Of a stretch of DNA of 64,000 bases, positions 12,014 through 21,773 are shown piece after piece (the first letter of the stretch is position 1; each line of letters starts with the position of its first letter). Position numbers and translations under genes: made by a program. The stretch comes from Pseudomonas iranensis. GTDB lineage: Bacteria; Pseudomonadota; Gammaproteobacteria; Pseudomonadales; Pseudomonadaceae. Under the pieces are notes generated by a model. The model did not search any database and had not been told where the DNA came from. It was given only the letters and a program-made list of their open reading frames with translations. The stretch covers positions 4,625,501 through 4,689,500 of the forward strand of contig NZ_CP077092.1 in assembly GCF_014268585.2 (NCBI RefSeq), read 5' to 3'.

Positions 12014-12042
12014 TTGAAGCACTTAATCATTGCTGCTATAGT
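12014..12042 (+). promoter_or_regulatory. Likely rne promoter
   Basis: TTGAAG (12014-12019), 17-base spacer, TATAGT (12037-12042); predicted start near 12049. It lies 29 bases outside the rluC ATG and points to rne, implying a leader of roughly 635 bases. Confidence 0.6.
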
Positions 12043-12048
12043 CGCGAA

Positions 12049-12684
12049 CGCCGCCAAAAGCGGCCTGGACAGCGGAACCACGGTCAAAGACCGGCCCTGA
12101 CCAACGCAATTCACCAGGGCGCGAGGCCGTCCTACGGGGCTTTCGCTACGTAACGGTGGAGTTTGCGGTTGTAACGAGCGCAGGTGACATGAGGCCTGAA
12201 TTACACCGCCGAGCAGAGTTCTCACTCGCCCGGCAGGCAACATTCAAGGCCAGTTCACAAAGTGCAGTCGACTGCGAATGACCCCGAGCGATTGCTTCGG
12301 AAACATCGCCTGAATTAGCCATGATGCGTGACCTCCCCTTTCGGAGCTCACGGTAAATGCCAACCCGCTGCGGATTCTGCGCGCGGCAGCACCCGAATTA
12401 TCAGGGATACGTGTAGGGTGGAGATGCACAACCGCCGGACTGTGTAGCAACAAGCTTTGATCAAGACGCTTCATCTCGTCCACAGCCGCTGGTTGATTCC
12501 TCCTCCTGACTGAGTGCTTAAGTAGCCACAGCAAGCAGGACGCGTACGTCGCGGTATCGGCCCAATTGGCCGCACATCGCTGGACACGGGAATGGCCAAC
12601 CACTCCCGACGCACCTGACACCGACCGTGAGAAGTCGTGTGTGCCGAACGCCGTTTCCGGCAGCCCGGAAACCGACGGTACTAC
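12049..12684 (+). promoter_or_regulatory. Long rne 5' leader with start-proximal hairpin
   Basis: This 636-base stretch between the predicted rne promoter and the rne ATG has no credible gene. It contains small hairpins, for example CGGTC-AAA-GACCG at 12081-12093, and a perfect 8-bp stem GTTTCCGG-CAGC-CCGGAAAC at 12653-12672, ending 12 bases before the ATG. RNase E mRNA in other bacteria is autoregulated through its long structured leader, and this region is placed to do the same. Structure and function are inferred. Confidence 0.6.
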
Positions 12685-15600
12685 ATGAAAAGAATGCTGA
12701 TTAACGCAACTCAACCCGAAGAGTTGCGTGTTGCACTGGTAGATGGCCAGCGCCTCTACGACCTGGACATCGAATCCGGTGCACGCGAGCAGAAGAAGGC
12801 CAACATCTATAAAGGCCGTATCACTCGCATCGAACCAAGCCTTGAGGCTGCCTTTGTCGATTTCGGCTCCGAGCGCCACGGCTTCCTGCCCCTCAAAGAA
12901 ATCTCCCGCGAATACTTCAAGAAAGCCCCCGAAGGCCGCGTCAACATCAAGGACGTCCTGAGCGAAGGCCAGGAAGTCATCGTGCAGGTCGAGAAAGAAG
13001 AACGTGGCAACAAGGGCGCCGCCCTGACCACCTTCATCAGCCTGGCCGGTCGTTACCTCGTACTGATGCCGAACAACCCGCGTGCCGGCGGCATCTCCCG
13101 TCGCATCGAAGGTGAAGAGCGCAACGAACTGCGTGAAGCGCTGAACGGTCTGGTTGCTCCGGCCGACATGGGTCTCATCGTGCGCACTGCCGGCCTGGGC
13201 CGCAGCAGCGAAGAAATGCAGTGGGACCTCGATTACCTGCTGCAACTGTGGACCGCCATCAAAGAAGCCTCGCTGGATCGCTCCGCGCCATTCCTGATCT
13301 ACCAGGAAAGCAACGTGATCATCCGCGCCATCCGCGATTACCTCCGCCAGGACATCGGCGAAGTGCTGATCGACAGCGTTGAAGCCCAGGACGAAGCCCT
13401 GACCTTCATCCGCCAGGTGATGCCGCAGTACGCCAGCAAGATCAAGCTGTACGAAGACAGCGTGCCGCTGTTCAACCGTTTCCAGATCGAAAGCCAGATC
13501 GAGACCGCATTCCAGCGCGTCGTCGAACTGCCCTCCGGCGGCTCCATCGTCATCGATCCGACCGAAGCCCTGGTGTCCATCGACATCAACTCGGCGCGTG
13601 CCACCAAAGGCAGCGACATCGAAGAAACCGCCCTGCAGACCAACCTTGAAGCCGCCGAAGAAATCGCCCGTCAGTTGCGCCTGCGCGACATCGGCGGCCT
13701 GATCGTCATCGACTTCATCGACATGACCCCGGCCAAGAACCAGCGCGCCGTGGAAGAAAAAGTCCGCGAATGCCTGGAAGCTGACCGCGCCCGTGTGCAG
13801 ATCGGCCGCATCTCGCGTTTCGGCCTGCTGGAAATGTCCCGTCAGCGCCTGCGTCCATCGCTGGGCGAAAGCAGCGGCATCGTCTGCCCGCGTTGCAACG
13901 GCACCGGCATCATCCGTGACGTTGAATCGCTGTCGCTGGCCATTCTGCGCTTGATCGAAGAAGAAGCCCTGAAGGACCGCACCGCCGAAGTTCGCGCGCA
14001 AGTGCCGATCCCGGTCGCTGCGTTCCTGCTCAACGAAAAACGCAACTCGATCACCAAGATCGAACTGCGCACCCGTGCTCGTATCGTCATTCTGCCGAAC
14101 GATCACCTCGAGACACCGCACTTTGAAGTTCAGCGCCTGCGTGACGACAGCCCGGAAGCCGCGACCAACCAGTCCAGCTACGAAATCGCTGCGGCCGCTG
14201 CCGAAGTCGAAGAAGTCCAGCCAGCCGCTGCGACCCGCACTCTGGTTCGCCAGGAAGCTGCAGTGAAAACTGCGCCGGCCCGTGCCAACGCACCGGTGCC
14301 GACTGAAGTTGCACCTGCCGCACCTGCTCCGGCACCAGTTGCCGCGCCTGAGCCAAGCCTGTTCAAGGGTCTGGTGAAGTCGCTGGTCAGCCTGTTCGCT
14401 ACCAAGGAAGAGCCAGCCGCACCGGTCGCGGTTGCGAAACCGGCTGCCACCGAGCGTCCTGCCCGCAACGAAGAGCGCCGCAACGGTCGTCAGCAGAGCC
14501 GCAACCGTAACGGTCGCCGCGATGAAGAACGCAAGCCGCGCGAAGAACGTGCTCCACGTGAAGAGCGCGCACCACGCGAGCCGCGCGAAGAGCGCCAGCC
14601 ACGTGAAGCCCGCGAGCCGCGTGAAACCCGCAGCGAAGCGCCGGTAGCCCGCGAAGAGCGCGCACCACGTGCCCCGCGTGAAGAACGTGCACCGCGTGCC
14701 CCACGTGAAGACCGCAAGCCGCGTGGCGAGCGTGAAGAACGCGTACGTGAATTGCGCGAGCCACTGGACGCCGCGCCAGCCGCAGCCGTTGCTGCCGTGA
14801 CCGCTGAAGAGCGTCCGGCCCGTCAGCCACGCGAGGAACGCGCTCCGCGTCCGCCGCGTGAAGAGCGTCAACCGCGTGCCGAGCAGGCCGCTGCTGCCGT
14901 CGCTGAAGAAGAAGTGAACAGCAACAACGAAGAGCAACTGCCGGAAGACGGTCAGGACAACGCCGAAGGCGATCGTCCACGTCGTCGCTCCCGTGGTCAG
15001 CGCCGTCGCAGCAATCGTCGCGAGCGTCAACGTGATGCCAACGGCAACGTGATCGAAGGTTCGGAAGAGTCCGAGTCCGCTGAAAACGCTGGCGAGCCAA
15101 GCACTGCCGATCTGGCCGCTGGCCTGGCCGTCACCGCCGCCGTTGCCAGCAGCACCATCAGCGCTCCGGCAGAAGCCCAAGCCCACGAGCAGGCTGAACG
15201 CGCCACCGCCGCCACACTGGAAACCGCTCCAGTCGAAGCGCCGGTTGTCGAAGCCACCACCCCTGTGGAAGTGACTGCTGCACCGGAAATCGAAGTCGCT
15301 CCGGTCCGCGAAGCTCAGCCTCAGGCTGAAGCAACTGCCGAACCGGAAGCCGTTGTCGAAGCACCAGCGGCCATCACTGAGCCAGCGGTAGAAACCGTCA
15401 GCGAAAACGTGACCAAAACCGTGCGTGAAGTTCGCGAAGAGCAGACTGCGTTCAACTGGGTTGCCGAACCAGCTGTGACCGAAGCTCCAGCGCCAGTCGC
15501 TGAAGCCGAAGTGCCGCAAGCCATGGTTTCCGAGCCAGTAGTTGCAGCAGCAGAGCCGGCGCCGACACCAGTGGTTGAAGCTCCGGTTGCCGATGCTCAG

Positions 15601-15951
15601 GTTGAAGAAGCGCCAGCCGCAGTCGAAGCGCCAGCCCCTGTGGTTGAAGCGCCGGCTCCGGTCAGCGCCCTGACGCCAAACGGCCGTGCGCCAAACGACC
15701 CGCGTGAAGTGCGTCGTCGCAAGCGTGAAGCCGAGCGTCTGCAGAAGGAAGCCGAACTGGCTGCCGCTGCGGCTCCGGTTGCTGCCGAACCAGCCGCTGC
15801 GGCTGAAGTGATCGAGGCAGCCCCTGCCCCGGTCGCGGAAGAAGCATCGGTTGAATCGGTGATCGCTGAAGCACCACGCTCCGTTCAGGACGCGGTTGAA
15901 CAGCGCGAAGAAGCCCAGGAAAAAGAGCACGAGCCTAAACCACTCGTGTAA
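12685..15951 (+). CDS. rne: Ribonuclease E
   Basis: The essential endoribonuclease that starts mRNA decay and matures rRNA and tRNA, and the scaffold of the degradosome at the inner membrane. The 1088-residue product has the S1 domain (about 35-120), the DNase-I-like catalytic domain and the zinc-link CPRC at C401/C404. From about residue 480 it becomes low-complexity: an Arg/Glu-rich stretch with reiterated [12 protein letters not shown] units (about 600-740), then Ala/Pro/Val/Glu-rich sequence, and a basic [13 protein letters not shown] segment near the end. I chose the ATG at 12685 ([10 protein letters not shown]) over codons 16 positions upstream because it matches all homologues. No strong Shine-Dalgarno precedes it. 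Confidence 0.97.
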   Translation: MKRMLINATQPEELRVALVDGQRLYDLDIESGAREQKKANIYKGRITRIEPSLEAAFVDFGSERHGFLPLKEISREYFKKAPEGRVNIKDVLSEGQEVIVQVEKEERGNKGAALTTFISLAGRYLVLMPNNPRAGGISRRIEGEERNELREALNGLVAPADMGLIVRTAGLGRSSEEMQWDLDYLLQLWTAIKEASLDRSAPFLIYQESNVIIRAIRDYLRQDIGEVLIDSVEAQDEALTFIRQVMPQYASKIKLYEDSVPLFNRFQIESQIETAFQRVVELPSGGSIVIDPTEALVSIDINSARATKGSDIEETALQTNLEAAEEIARQLRLRDIGGLIVIDFIDMTPAKNQRAVEEKVRECLEADRARVQIGRISRFGLLEMSRQRLRPSLGESSGIVCPRCNGTGIIRDVESLSLAILRLIEEEALKDRTAEVRAQVPIPVAAFLLNEKRNSITKIELRTRARIVILPNDHLETPHFEVQRLRDDSPEAATNQSSYEIAAAAAEVEEVQPAAATRTLVRQEAAVKTAPARANAPVPTEVAPAAPAPAPVAAPEPSLFKGLVKSLVSLFATKEEPAAPVAVAKPAATERPARNEERRNGRQQSRNRNGRRDEERKPREERAPREERAPREPREERQPREAREPRETRSEAPVAREERAPRAPREERAPRAPREDRKPRGEREERVRELREPLDAAPAAAVAAVTAEERPARQPREERAPRPPREERQPRAEQAAAAVAEEEVNSNNEEQLPEDGQDNAEGDRPRRRSRGQRRRSNRRERQRDANGNVIEGSEESESAENAGEPSTADLAAGLAVTAAVASSTISAPAEAQAHEQAERATAATLETAPVEAPVVEATTPVEVTAAPEIEVAPVREAQPQAEATAEPEAVVEAPAAITEPAVETVSENVTKTVREVREEQTAFNWVAEPAVTEAPAPVAEAEVPQAMVSEPVVAAAEPAPTPVVEAPVADAQVEEAPAAVEAPAPVVEAPAPVSALTPNGRAPNDPREVRRRKREAERLQKEAELAAAAAPVAAEPAAAAEVIEAAPAPVAEEASVESVIAEAPRSVQDAVEQREEAQEKEHEPKPLV

Positions 15952-15964
15952 TTCCTGAAGCCAA

Positions 15965-16003
15965 TAAAAAGCCCCGCCTGGTGAAAGCCTGGCGGGGCTT
16001 TTT
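15965..16003 (+). terminator. rne terminator
   Basis: AAAAAGCCCCGCC / GGCGGGGCTTTTTT stem with a 12-base loop, 14 bases after the rne stop. The T-tract is on the plus strand; the A-tract makes it weakly bidirectional. Confidence 0.92.
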
Positions 16004-16036
16004 TATGCCTGAAATTCCAGCATCATCCGGAATCTT

Positions 16037-16126
16037 TGTGGGAGCGAGCCTGCTCGCGAAAACGCTGGGGCAGACACTATTCATGTAACTGAACCAGCGC
16101 ATTCGCGAGCAGGCTCGCTCCCACAA
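16037..16126. repeat. REPIN (inverted pair of REP palindromes)
   Basis: TGTGGGAGCGAGCCTGCTCG... at 16037 and its inverted copy ending CTCGCTCCCACAA at 16126 enclose about 40 variable bases. It lies between convergent rne and the mocA-like gene. This is the GGGAGCGAGCCTGCTCGC family seen many times in this window. Confidence 0.92.
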
Positions 16127-16142
16127 GGAATTTCAACACGGC

Positions 16143-16739
16143 TCAGGGCTGAGGAAATATCAAAGATTCAGGCACATCGATATCCCACAACACCCCTGGA
16201 TCATCCACCGCCACTTCCACCACCCTGCCCTGCGCAAACAACGGCCGTGCGCCACGATCGCCGGTCAGCGCCTGCAATTGCGCGCCAAACGAACGACCAA
16301 ACCCCACCGGATGACCAAACTCCCCACCCAGCACCGGCACGCTCACCGCATCATCAGCCATCGCCGCGACCACTCGCTCGATACTCGAAGGCAAGATAAA
16401 CGGCATATCGCCGAGCACAATCAACCAGCCATCAGCGCCCGGGCAAGCGGCAACACCTGCGGCAATGCTGTCGCCCATGCCGGTCGATTCGATCGACACC
16501 ACGTCGCAGCCGTAAGCCTGAGCCATGCGCATCGCCTGCGGTCGAGCCTCGTTGGTGACCAGTACGCGTTTGTCGAGACTGGCCGGCAGGTTCACCAGCA
16601 CCTGCTCGATGACCGAGCGAACCGCGCCGTCGCGCCCGGTGCAGTCAGCGAGCAATTTGTCTTTGTCGCTGCCGGCGATCTGGCGAAAGCGTTTGCCCTC
16701 GCCTGCTGCCAGCACAATCACTGCGATGGATTGGCTCAT
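16143..16739 (-). CDS. MocA-type molybdenum cofactor nucleotidyltransferase
   Basis: A 198-residue GT-A-fold nucleotidyltransferase. The N-terminal VLAAGEGKRF, the central VLGDMPF (metal-binding aspartate) and GHPVGF are hallmarks of the MobA/MocA family. MocA proteins make molybdopterin cytosine dinucleotide, the cofactor of xanthine-oxidase-type enzymes. It overlaps the upstream XdhC gene by 4 bases (ATGA) and ends the IorA-IorB-XdhC-MocA operon, so it probably serves that hydroxylase. Cytidylyl rather than guanylyl transfer is inferred from context. Confidence 0.85.
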   Translation of the reverse strand: MSQSIAVIVLAAGEGKRFRQIAGSDKDKLLADCTGRDGAVRSVIEQVLVNLPASLDKRVLVTNEARPQAMRMAQAYGCDVVSIESTGMGDSIAAGVAACPGADGWLIVLGDMPFILPSSIERVVAAMADDAVSVPVLGGEFGHPVGFGRSFGAQLQALTGDRGARPLFAQGRVVEVAVDDPGVLWDIDVPESLIFPQP

Positions 16740-17716
16740 GCACCCTCCAGCGGTTTTTTCTGTTTCAGCTCCACACCGTTCTTGATCGCAACAATTTCCG
16801 CCAGCAAGGACAAGGCGATTTCAGCCGGCGAATGACTGCCGATGTGCAAGCCGATCGGCCCGTGCAAGCGATCAATCGACGCTTGCGACAAGCCTAGCTG
16901 AGCCAGATTTTCCCGGCGCTTCTGGCTGTTGACCCGGGAACCGAGCGCGCCGACGTAGAACGCCGGCGAGTCGAGCGCAGTGAGCAAAGCCATGTCATCC
17001 AGGCGAGGATCGTGAGTCAAGGCGACAATCGCCGTGCGCTCGTCGGTCTGGATGTTCAGCACAGCCTCATCCGGCATGCCGGGGACGAAACGGCCGTGCT
17101 GCTCTTCCCAGCCGTAAACGAACTCGGTGCGCGGATCGCAGATCAGCACTTCGAAATCCAGCAGCCGCGCCATGTCGGCGACGTAGCGCGACAACTGCCC
17201 GGCACCGATCAGCAACAAGCGCCAGCGCGGACCATAAATCGCTCGCAGAGTCTTGTCGTCGAACACCAGCGAATCGGACTTGCTCGCCGGAGCCAGCCGC
17301 ACTTCGCCGGTTTCGATGTTCAGTTCTCGGGCGACGATTTCATGGTTTTCGCAACGCTGCAGCAGCTCGGCCACCCACTCCGGGTCACCAACGCGCTCCT
17401 CGGTCAGGCGCAAGGTGCCGCCGCAAGGCAAGCCGAAACGCGCGGCCTCCTCGCGGGTCACGCCGTAGGTAATCATCTGCACTGGCGGACCATCGGTGGC
17501 GATGCGGCCGTCGTGCAGCCGCGCGATCAGGTCATCTTCGACACAGCCGCCCGACACCGAACCGATCACTACGCCGTCCTCGCGCAAGGCGAGGATGGCG
17601 CCGGGCGAGCGCGGCGCGGTGCCCCAGGTCTGCACCACGCTGAACAGGACCACCCGCTGCCCTGCGCGGCGCCACTCGAGGACGCTGCGCAGGACGTTGA
17701 GATCGACGCTGTCCAT
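16736..17716 (-). CDS. XdhC/CoxI-family molybdenum hydroxylase maturation factor
   Basis: XdhC proteins bind, protect and sulfurate the molybdenum cofactor before insertion into the apo-hydroxylase. The 326-residue protein has the N-terminal XdhC_CoxI domain (RAPGAILALREDG-like segment and SGGCVE) and a C-terminal Rossmann part (LLLIGAGQLSRYVA and the ALGSRVNSQKR motif). Its ATG overlaps the stop of the large-subunit gene by one base (TAATG), so the maturation factor is translationally coupled to its likely client. Confidence 0.9.
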   Translation of the reverse strand: MDSVDLNVLRSVLEWRRAGQRVVLFSVVQTWGTAPRSPGAILALREDGVVIGSVSGGCVEDDLIARLHDGRIATDGPPVQMITYGVTREEAARFGLPCGGTLRLTEERVGDPEWVAELLQRCENHEIVARELNIETGEVRLAPASKSDSLVFDDKTLRAIYGPRWRLLLIGAGQLSRYVADMARLLDFEVLICDPRTEFVYGWEEQHGRFVPGMPDEAVLNIQTDERTAIVALTHDPRLDDMALLTALDSPAFYVGALGSRVNSQKRRENLAQLGLSQASIDRLHGPIGLHIGSHSPAEIALSLLAEIVAIKNGVELKQKKPLEGA

Positions 17717-20037
17717 TACGCTTGCGCCTTCTGCCAGCCCTGCAACTGATACCGCACCGGCAGATTACGGATGCGCTTGCCGGTGGCGGCGAAGATGGCA
17801 TTGCACAACGCCGGGGCAATTGGCGGCACACCCGGCTCACCAACGCCACCCAACGGCACGTCACCCGGCGGCGTCACCAGATGCACGGCGACTACCTTCG
17901 GTGCCAGCGACATGCGCGCGACCTCGTACATATGGAAGTTGTCCTGCTGGACCTTGCCGTCCTTGAAGCTGATTTCACCGAGCACGGCGTTGCCCAGACC
18001 CATGACGCACGCACCTTCGAACTGCGAACGGATGCGCTCAGGGTTGATCTGCGGCCCGCAGTCCACGGCAATGTCCGCCTTGTGCACGATCAGCGAACCG
18101 TCGTCCTTGACCTCGACTTCGATCACTGCCGCGACATAGGTGACGAAGCTGTAATGCACCGCCAGACCGAGACCACGACCCTTGGGCAGTTTGCGCCCCC
18201 AACCGGCGGCCTTGGCGGCAGTTTCCAGAACCGTGCGCATGCGTCCTGTGTCGATCGGGTAACGCTCGGGCGATTCGCCGTAGTTCCACTCTTCGCTCAA
18301 GGTGCGAGGATCGATCTGCCGGTCCGGGCCGAGCAATTTGATCTGGTACTTGAGCGGATCTTCACCGGCCTTGTGCGCCAGTTCATCGACGAAGCTCTGA
18401 ATCGCGAAGCCGTGGGGAATGTTCGACACCGAGCGATACCAGCCGACCCGCGTGTGTACCTTGGCTTCAGGATTTTCCAGGCGCACGTTGGGAATCGCAT
18501 AGGCCATGTTGGTAAAGCCCATGCCCAGCTCGAACGCCGCCTCATGGTTCATGTCCGGCGCAAACAAGGCGGTGATGCTCGGCGCCACGGTGCGATGCAG
18601 CCACCCGGACGGCATGCCGTTCTTGTCGATACCCGCCTTCAGATATTCCGCCGACACGGTGTGGAAATACGAATTGTGGATGTCGTCTTCGCGGGTCCAC
18701 TGCACCCGTACAGCCTTGCCCGGAAACTCCTTGGCGAGGATCGCCGCTTCAACGACGAAGTCCGGTTTTGACTTGCGCCCGAACCCACCGCCCAGCAGCG
18801 TTACGTTGAAGGTGACCTTTTCGAACGGCACGCCAAGACGCTCGGCGATGCGCTCGCGGGTGACCTGCGGTGCCTGACTCGGCGCCCAGGCTTCGCACAC
18901 GCCGTCCTTGTAACGGGCGATGGCGACCATCGGTTCCATCGGCGCCTGCGCCAGGTGCGGCAGGTAATACGAGGCTTCGAGAGTGCTGGCGGCGCCGCTC
19001 AAGGCCTTGTCGATATCACCGGTGTTGCGCACCACTTTGCCGGCCTTCAGCGACGCGGCTTCAAGCTCTTTGCGATAGGCAATCGAGTCATAACTGGCAT
19101 TCGGGCCGTCATCCCACTCGATCTTCAGCGCCTCGCGGCCCTTGATCGCCGCCCAGGTGTTGCTGGCCACAACCGCGACGCCGCCCAATGGCTGGAACTC
19201 CGACGGCAATGGTCGGCCTTCGATCTGCATGACTTTAAGCACGCCGGGGACTTTCAGCGCGGCGCTGTCATCGAGGCTTTTGACCTTGCCGCCGTACACT
19301 GCCGGGCGAGCGATAGTGGCGTAGAGCATGCCGTCGAAATGCACGTCGGCGCCGTACACTGCGCGGCCATTGACGATATCGGCACCGTCGATGGCCTTGG
19401 TGCCTTCCTTGCCGATGTAGCGAAATTCCGACGGCTGCTTGAGACGCAGGCTGTCACGTGCCGGTACTGCCAGCGCACTGGCGGCAGCGGCGAGTTCGCC
19501 GTAGCCCAGTTCACGGCCGGACGGTTTGTGAATGACCTTGTGCAGTTGCGCATGGCATTCGCCAACCGGCACTTTCCACTGCGCAGCGGCCGCCTGTTCA
19601 AGCATGGTCCGCGCGGCGGCGCCGCAACGCCGCATCGGCTCGTACCAGTGACGCATGCTGCGCGAACCGTCGGTGTCCTGATTGCCGAAGCGCACTTCGT
19701 CACCCGGCGCCTGCTGCACTTTGACCTGAGCCCAATCGGCCTCAAGTTCATCGGCAACGACCATGCTCAGGCTGGTGCGCACGCCCTGGCCCATTTCCGA
19801 ACGGTTGCACACCACGGTGACGCTGCCATCGGCAGCAATGCTCACGTAAACCTTGGGGTCGTCGATCCAGCCATTGGGCATGCCGTCGGCACCGAACTTC
19901 TTCGGCGCGTCATCGGCCAGCGCATCCTGCCAGCCCCAGCTCGCGGCGAGGACCAGCGCGCTGGTGGCGCCGACGCCTTTGAGAAAGCCACGGCGGCTGA
20001 GGTTGCTCAGGGCGAAATCATTCGGGACGCGGCTCAT
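17716..20037 (-). CDS. Molybdenum hydroxylase large subunit (IorB type, Tat-exported)
   Basis: Xanthine-oxidase-family large subunit of 773 residues, similar to isoquinoline 1-oxidoreductase beta and membrane-linked aldehyde dehydrogenases. It starts with a twin-arginine signal (SRRGFLKGVGA, then a hydrophobic stretch), so it is exported folded. The GVGEPGVPP motif near the C-terminus carries the catalytic glutamate beside molybdenum; GGGFGRKS binds the pterin. The frame extends 60 codons upstream inside the small-subunit gene; the ATG at 20037 gives the proper Tat leader. The substrate (N-heterocycle or aldehyde) cannot be told. Confidence 0.9.
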   Translation of the reverse strand: MSRVPNDFALSNLSRRGFLKGVGATSALVLAASWGWQDALADDAPKKFGADGMPNGWIDDPKVYVSIAADGSVTVVCNRSEMGQGVRTSLSMVVADELEADWAQVKVQQAPGDEVRFGNQDTDGSRSMRHWYEPMRRCGAAARTMLEQAAAAQWKVPVGECHAQLHKVIHKPSGRELGYGELAAAASALAVPARDSLRLKQPSEFRYIGKEGTKAIDGADIVNGRAVYGADVHFDGMLYATIARPAVYGGKVKSLDDSAALKVPGVLKVMQIEGRPLPSEFQPLGGVAVVASNTWAAIKGREALKIEWDDGPNASYDSIAYRKELEAASLKAGKVVRNTGDIDKALSGAASTLEASYYLPHLAQAPMEPMVAIARYKDGVCEAWAPSQAPQVTRERIAERLGVPFEKVTFNVTLLGGGFGRKSKPDFVVEAAILAKEFPGKAVRVQWTREDDIHNSYFHTVSAEYLKAGIDKNGMPSGWLHRTVAPSITALFAPDMNHEAAFELGMGFTNMAYAIPNVRLENPEAKVHTRVGWYRSVSNIPHGFAIQSFVDELAHKAGEDPLKYQIKLLGPDRQIDPRTLSEEWNYGESPERYPIDTGRMRTVLETAAKAAGWGRKLPKGRGLGLAVHYSFVTYVAAVIEVEVKDDGSLIVHKADIAVDCGPQINPERIRSQFEGACVMGLGNAVLGEISFKDGKVQQDNFHMYEVARMSLAPKVVAVHLVTPPGDVPLGGVGEPGVPPIAPALCNAIFAATGKRIRNLPVRYQLQGWQKAQA

Positions 20038-20504
20038 GCCTTCACCCCCTTCAGTTGGGTGGAGGCCTGGCGGATCGCGGTTTTGATCCGGTTGTAAGTA
20101 CCGCAGCGGCAGATATTGCCGACCATGGCTTCTTCGATCTGCTCGTCGCTCGGGTTGGGGTTGGTTTTCAGCAGAGCGGTGGCCGACATGATCTGGCCGC
20201 CCTGGCAATAACCGCATTGAGCCACAGCGCTGTCGAGCCAGGCTTGCTGCACGACCTTGCCTACCGGGTCGGCGTGGAGATTATCGATGGTGGTGACGTT
20301 CTGGCCGATCACCGAGCCGATCGGCGTGATGCAACTGCGTGCCGGCAAGCCGTCGATATGGATGGTGCAGGCGCCGCACAGGCCCATGCCGCAACCGAAT
20401 TTAGTGCCGTTGTAACCGGCGACGTCACGAATCGCCCACAACAGCGGCATGTCTTCGGTGACATCGAGGGAGTGGTCTTGACCGTTGAGTTTCAGGGTAA
20501 TCAT
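20034..20504 (-). CDS. Molybdenum hydroxylase [2Fe-2S] subunit (IorA type)
   Basis: A 156-residue electron-transfer subunit with two iron-sulfur clusters: the plant-ferredoxin type (CGMGLCGAC ... C) near residues 39-60 and the xanthine-oxidase type (CGYCQGG ... CRCG) further on. It passes electrons from the molybdenum subunit, whose gene it overlaps by 4 bases. It has no signal of its own and would be carried through Tat by its partner. I chose the ATG at 20504; a TTG 14 codons upstream is unlikely. It is the first gene of the operon. No cytochrome subunit gene follows, so the electron acceptor is unknown. Confidence 0.9.
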   Translation of the reverse strand: MITLKLNGQDHSLDVTEDMPLLWAIRDVAGYNGTKFGCGMGLCGACTIHIDGLPARSCITPIGSVIGQNVTTIDNLHADPVGKVVQQAWLDSAVAQCGYCQGGQIMSATALLKTNPNPSDEQIEEAMVGNICRCGTYNRIKTAIRQASTQLKGVKA

Positions 20505-20692
20505 GGGCACGCCCGCATATTTTTTAGTGGTTATGGGGTCGAGCAATCTGCCGCCGGAAAATCAGCGGTGGGTTCGCGCAGATCGACTCAGGCTAATCAG
20601 GCTCTCTCGCGCCGACGGGAACGTCTGCACCGGGCCTTTGGGTGGAGCAAATGGTAGGTATCGTTAGGTCGCTAAGTTAACCCAGCATTAAC

Positions 20693-20730
20693 AAAAAAGC
20701 CCTGCACTTTTTCATCAGTGCAGGGCTTTT
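20693..20730. terminator. murB operon terminator
   Basis: AAAAAAGCCCTGCAC / GTGCAGGGCTTTT stem with a 10-base loop, 24 bases after the murB stop on the minus strand. The T-run on the minus strand is strong. Confidence 0.9.
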
Positions 20731-20753
20731 GATGGCCTCAGGCAAGCGTAGCC

Positions 20754-21773
20754 TCAATACCGATTGGGCTCCATTTCCAGTTCGACATGAAACCGTTCGG
20801 CGATGTCTTTCTGGATACGTTGCGCCAGGTCGAGCAGTTGCAGGCCGGTGGCCGTGCCGTAGTTGACCAGCACCAGCGCCTGCAACTTGTGCACGCCGGC
20901 ATCGCCATCGCGAAAACCCTTCCAGCCGGCGCGTTCGATCAGCCAGCCAGCGGCCAATTTCATCTGCCCGTCCGCTTGCGGGTAAGCCACCAGATCCGGG
21001 TGCTGCGCTTTGATCTGCGTGACCACAGCGGCAGGCACCAGCGGATTCTTGAAAAAGCTGCCGGCATTGCCGAGCACCGCCGGGTCCGGCAGTTTTTCAC
21101 TGCGGATGCTGCAGATGGCGCGGCTGACATCGCTGGGCGTCGGCTGCTCGATGCCCTGCTCGCTCAGGCGCTGACGGACCGGGCCGTATTCCAGATGCAG
21201 GTGCGCGGCGCGATCAAGCTTGAAGCGCACCCGCAGGATCAGCCAACGTCCCGGCTGCTGCTTGAACACACTGTCGCGGTAGCCGAAATTGCACTGCTCC
21301 AGGCTGAAATCCCGCAGCTCGCCGCTCTCGCGATCCAGCGCAGTCAGGCCGGTAAACACGTCCTTGATCTCGACACCATAGGCGCCGATGTTCTGCATCG
21401 GCGCGGCGCCGACGGTGCCGGGAATCAGGCTGAGGTTTTCCAGCCCGGCAAAACCCTGGGCCAGCGTGTGCTGCACGAACGGATGCCACGGTTCGCCCGC
21501 TTCCGCCTCGACCACCACACGACTGCCATCGTCGCTGAGCACGCGGATGCCGCGCGTAGCCATGCGCAACACCAACGCCGGAATATCCGCCGTCAGCAGC
21601 AAGTTGCTGCCACCGCCGATCACCAGCAACGGCACGTCATGGGACGCGGCAAAGGCCAGCGCTTCGCGGACATCGTCATCGCTGTGGGCTTCGGCAAACA
21701 GCTGCGCGCGCACATCGACGCCAAACGTATTGAAGGCCTGCAAAGATACTTGCGGTTGCACCTGCAAACTCAT
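20754..21773 (-). CDS. murB: UDP-N-acetylenolpyruvoylglucosamine reductase
   Basis: FAD enzyme that reduces UDP-GlcNAc-enolpyruvate to UDP-MurNAc with NADPH. The 339-residue protein is the type I form: the FAD-binding VIGGGSNLL, the IPGTVGAAPMQNIGAYGVE segment, and the catalytic GSFFKNP region are all visible. It overlaps the LMW-PTP gene by 4 bases and is last in the comEC-to-murB run of minus-strand genes. Confidence 0.97.
   Translation of the reverse strand: MSLQVQPQVSLQAFNTFGVDVRAQLFAEAHSDDDVREALAFAASHDVPLLVIGGGSNLLLTADIPALVLRMATRGIRVLSDDGSRVVVEAEAGEPWHPFVQHTLAQGFAGLENLSLIPGTVGAAPMQNIGAYGVEIKDVFTGLTALDRESGELRDFSLEQCNFGYRDSVFKQQPGRWLILRVRFKLDRAAHLHLEYGPVRQRLSEQGIEQPTPSDVSRAICSIRSEKLPDPAVLGNAGSFFKNPLVPAAVVTQIKAQHPDLVAYPQADGQMKLAAGWLIERAGWKGFRDGDAGVHKLQALVLVNYGTATGLQLLDLAQRIQKDIAERFHVELEMEPNRY

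Noticed and set aside
12244..15930. A 1228-codon open frame antisense to rne
   Set aside because: It lies wholly opposite rne, is built of low-complexity Phe/Gly/Ser/Arg runs, and arises from the GC-rich repeats of the rne tail. rne itself is certain.
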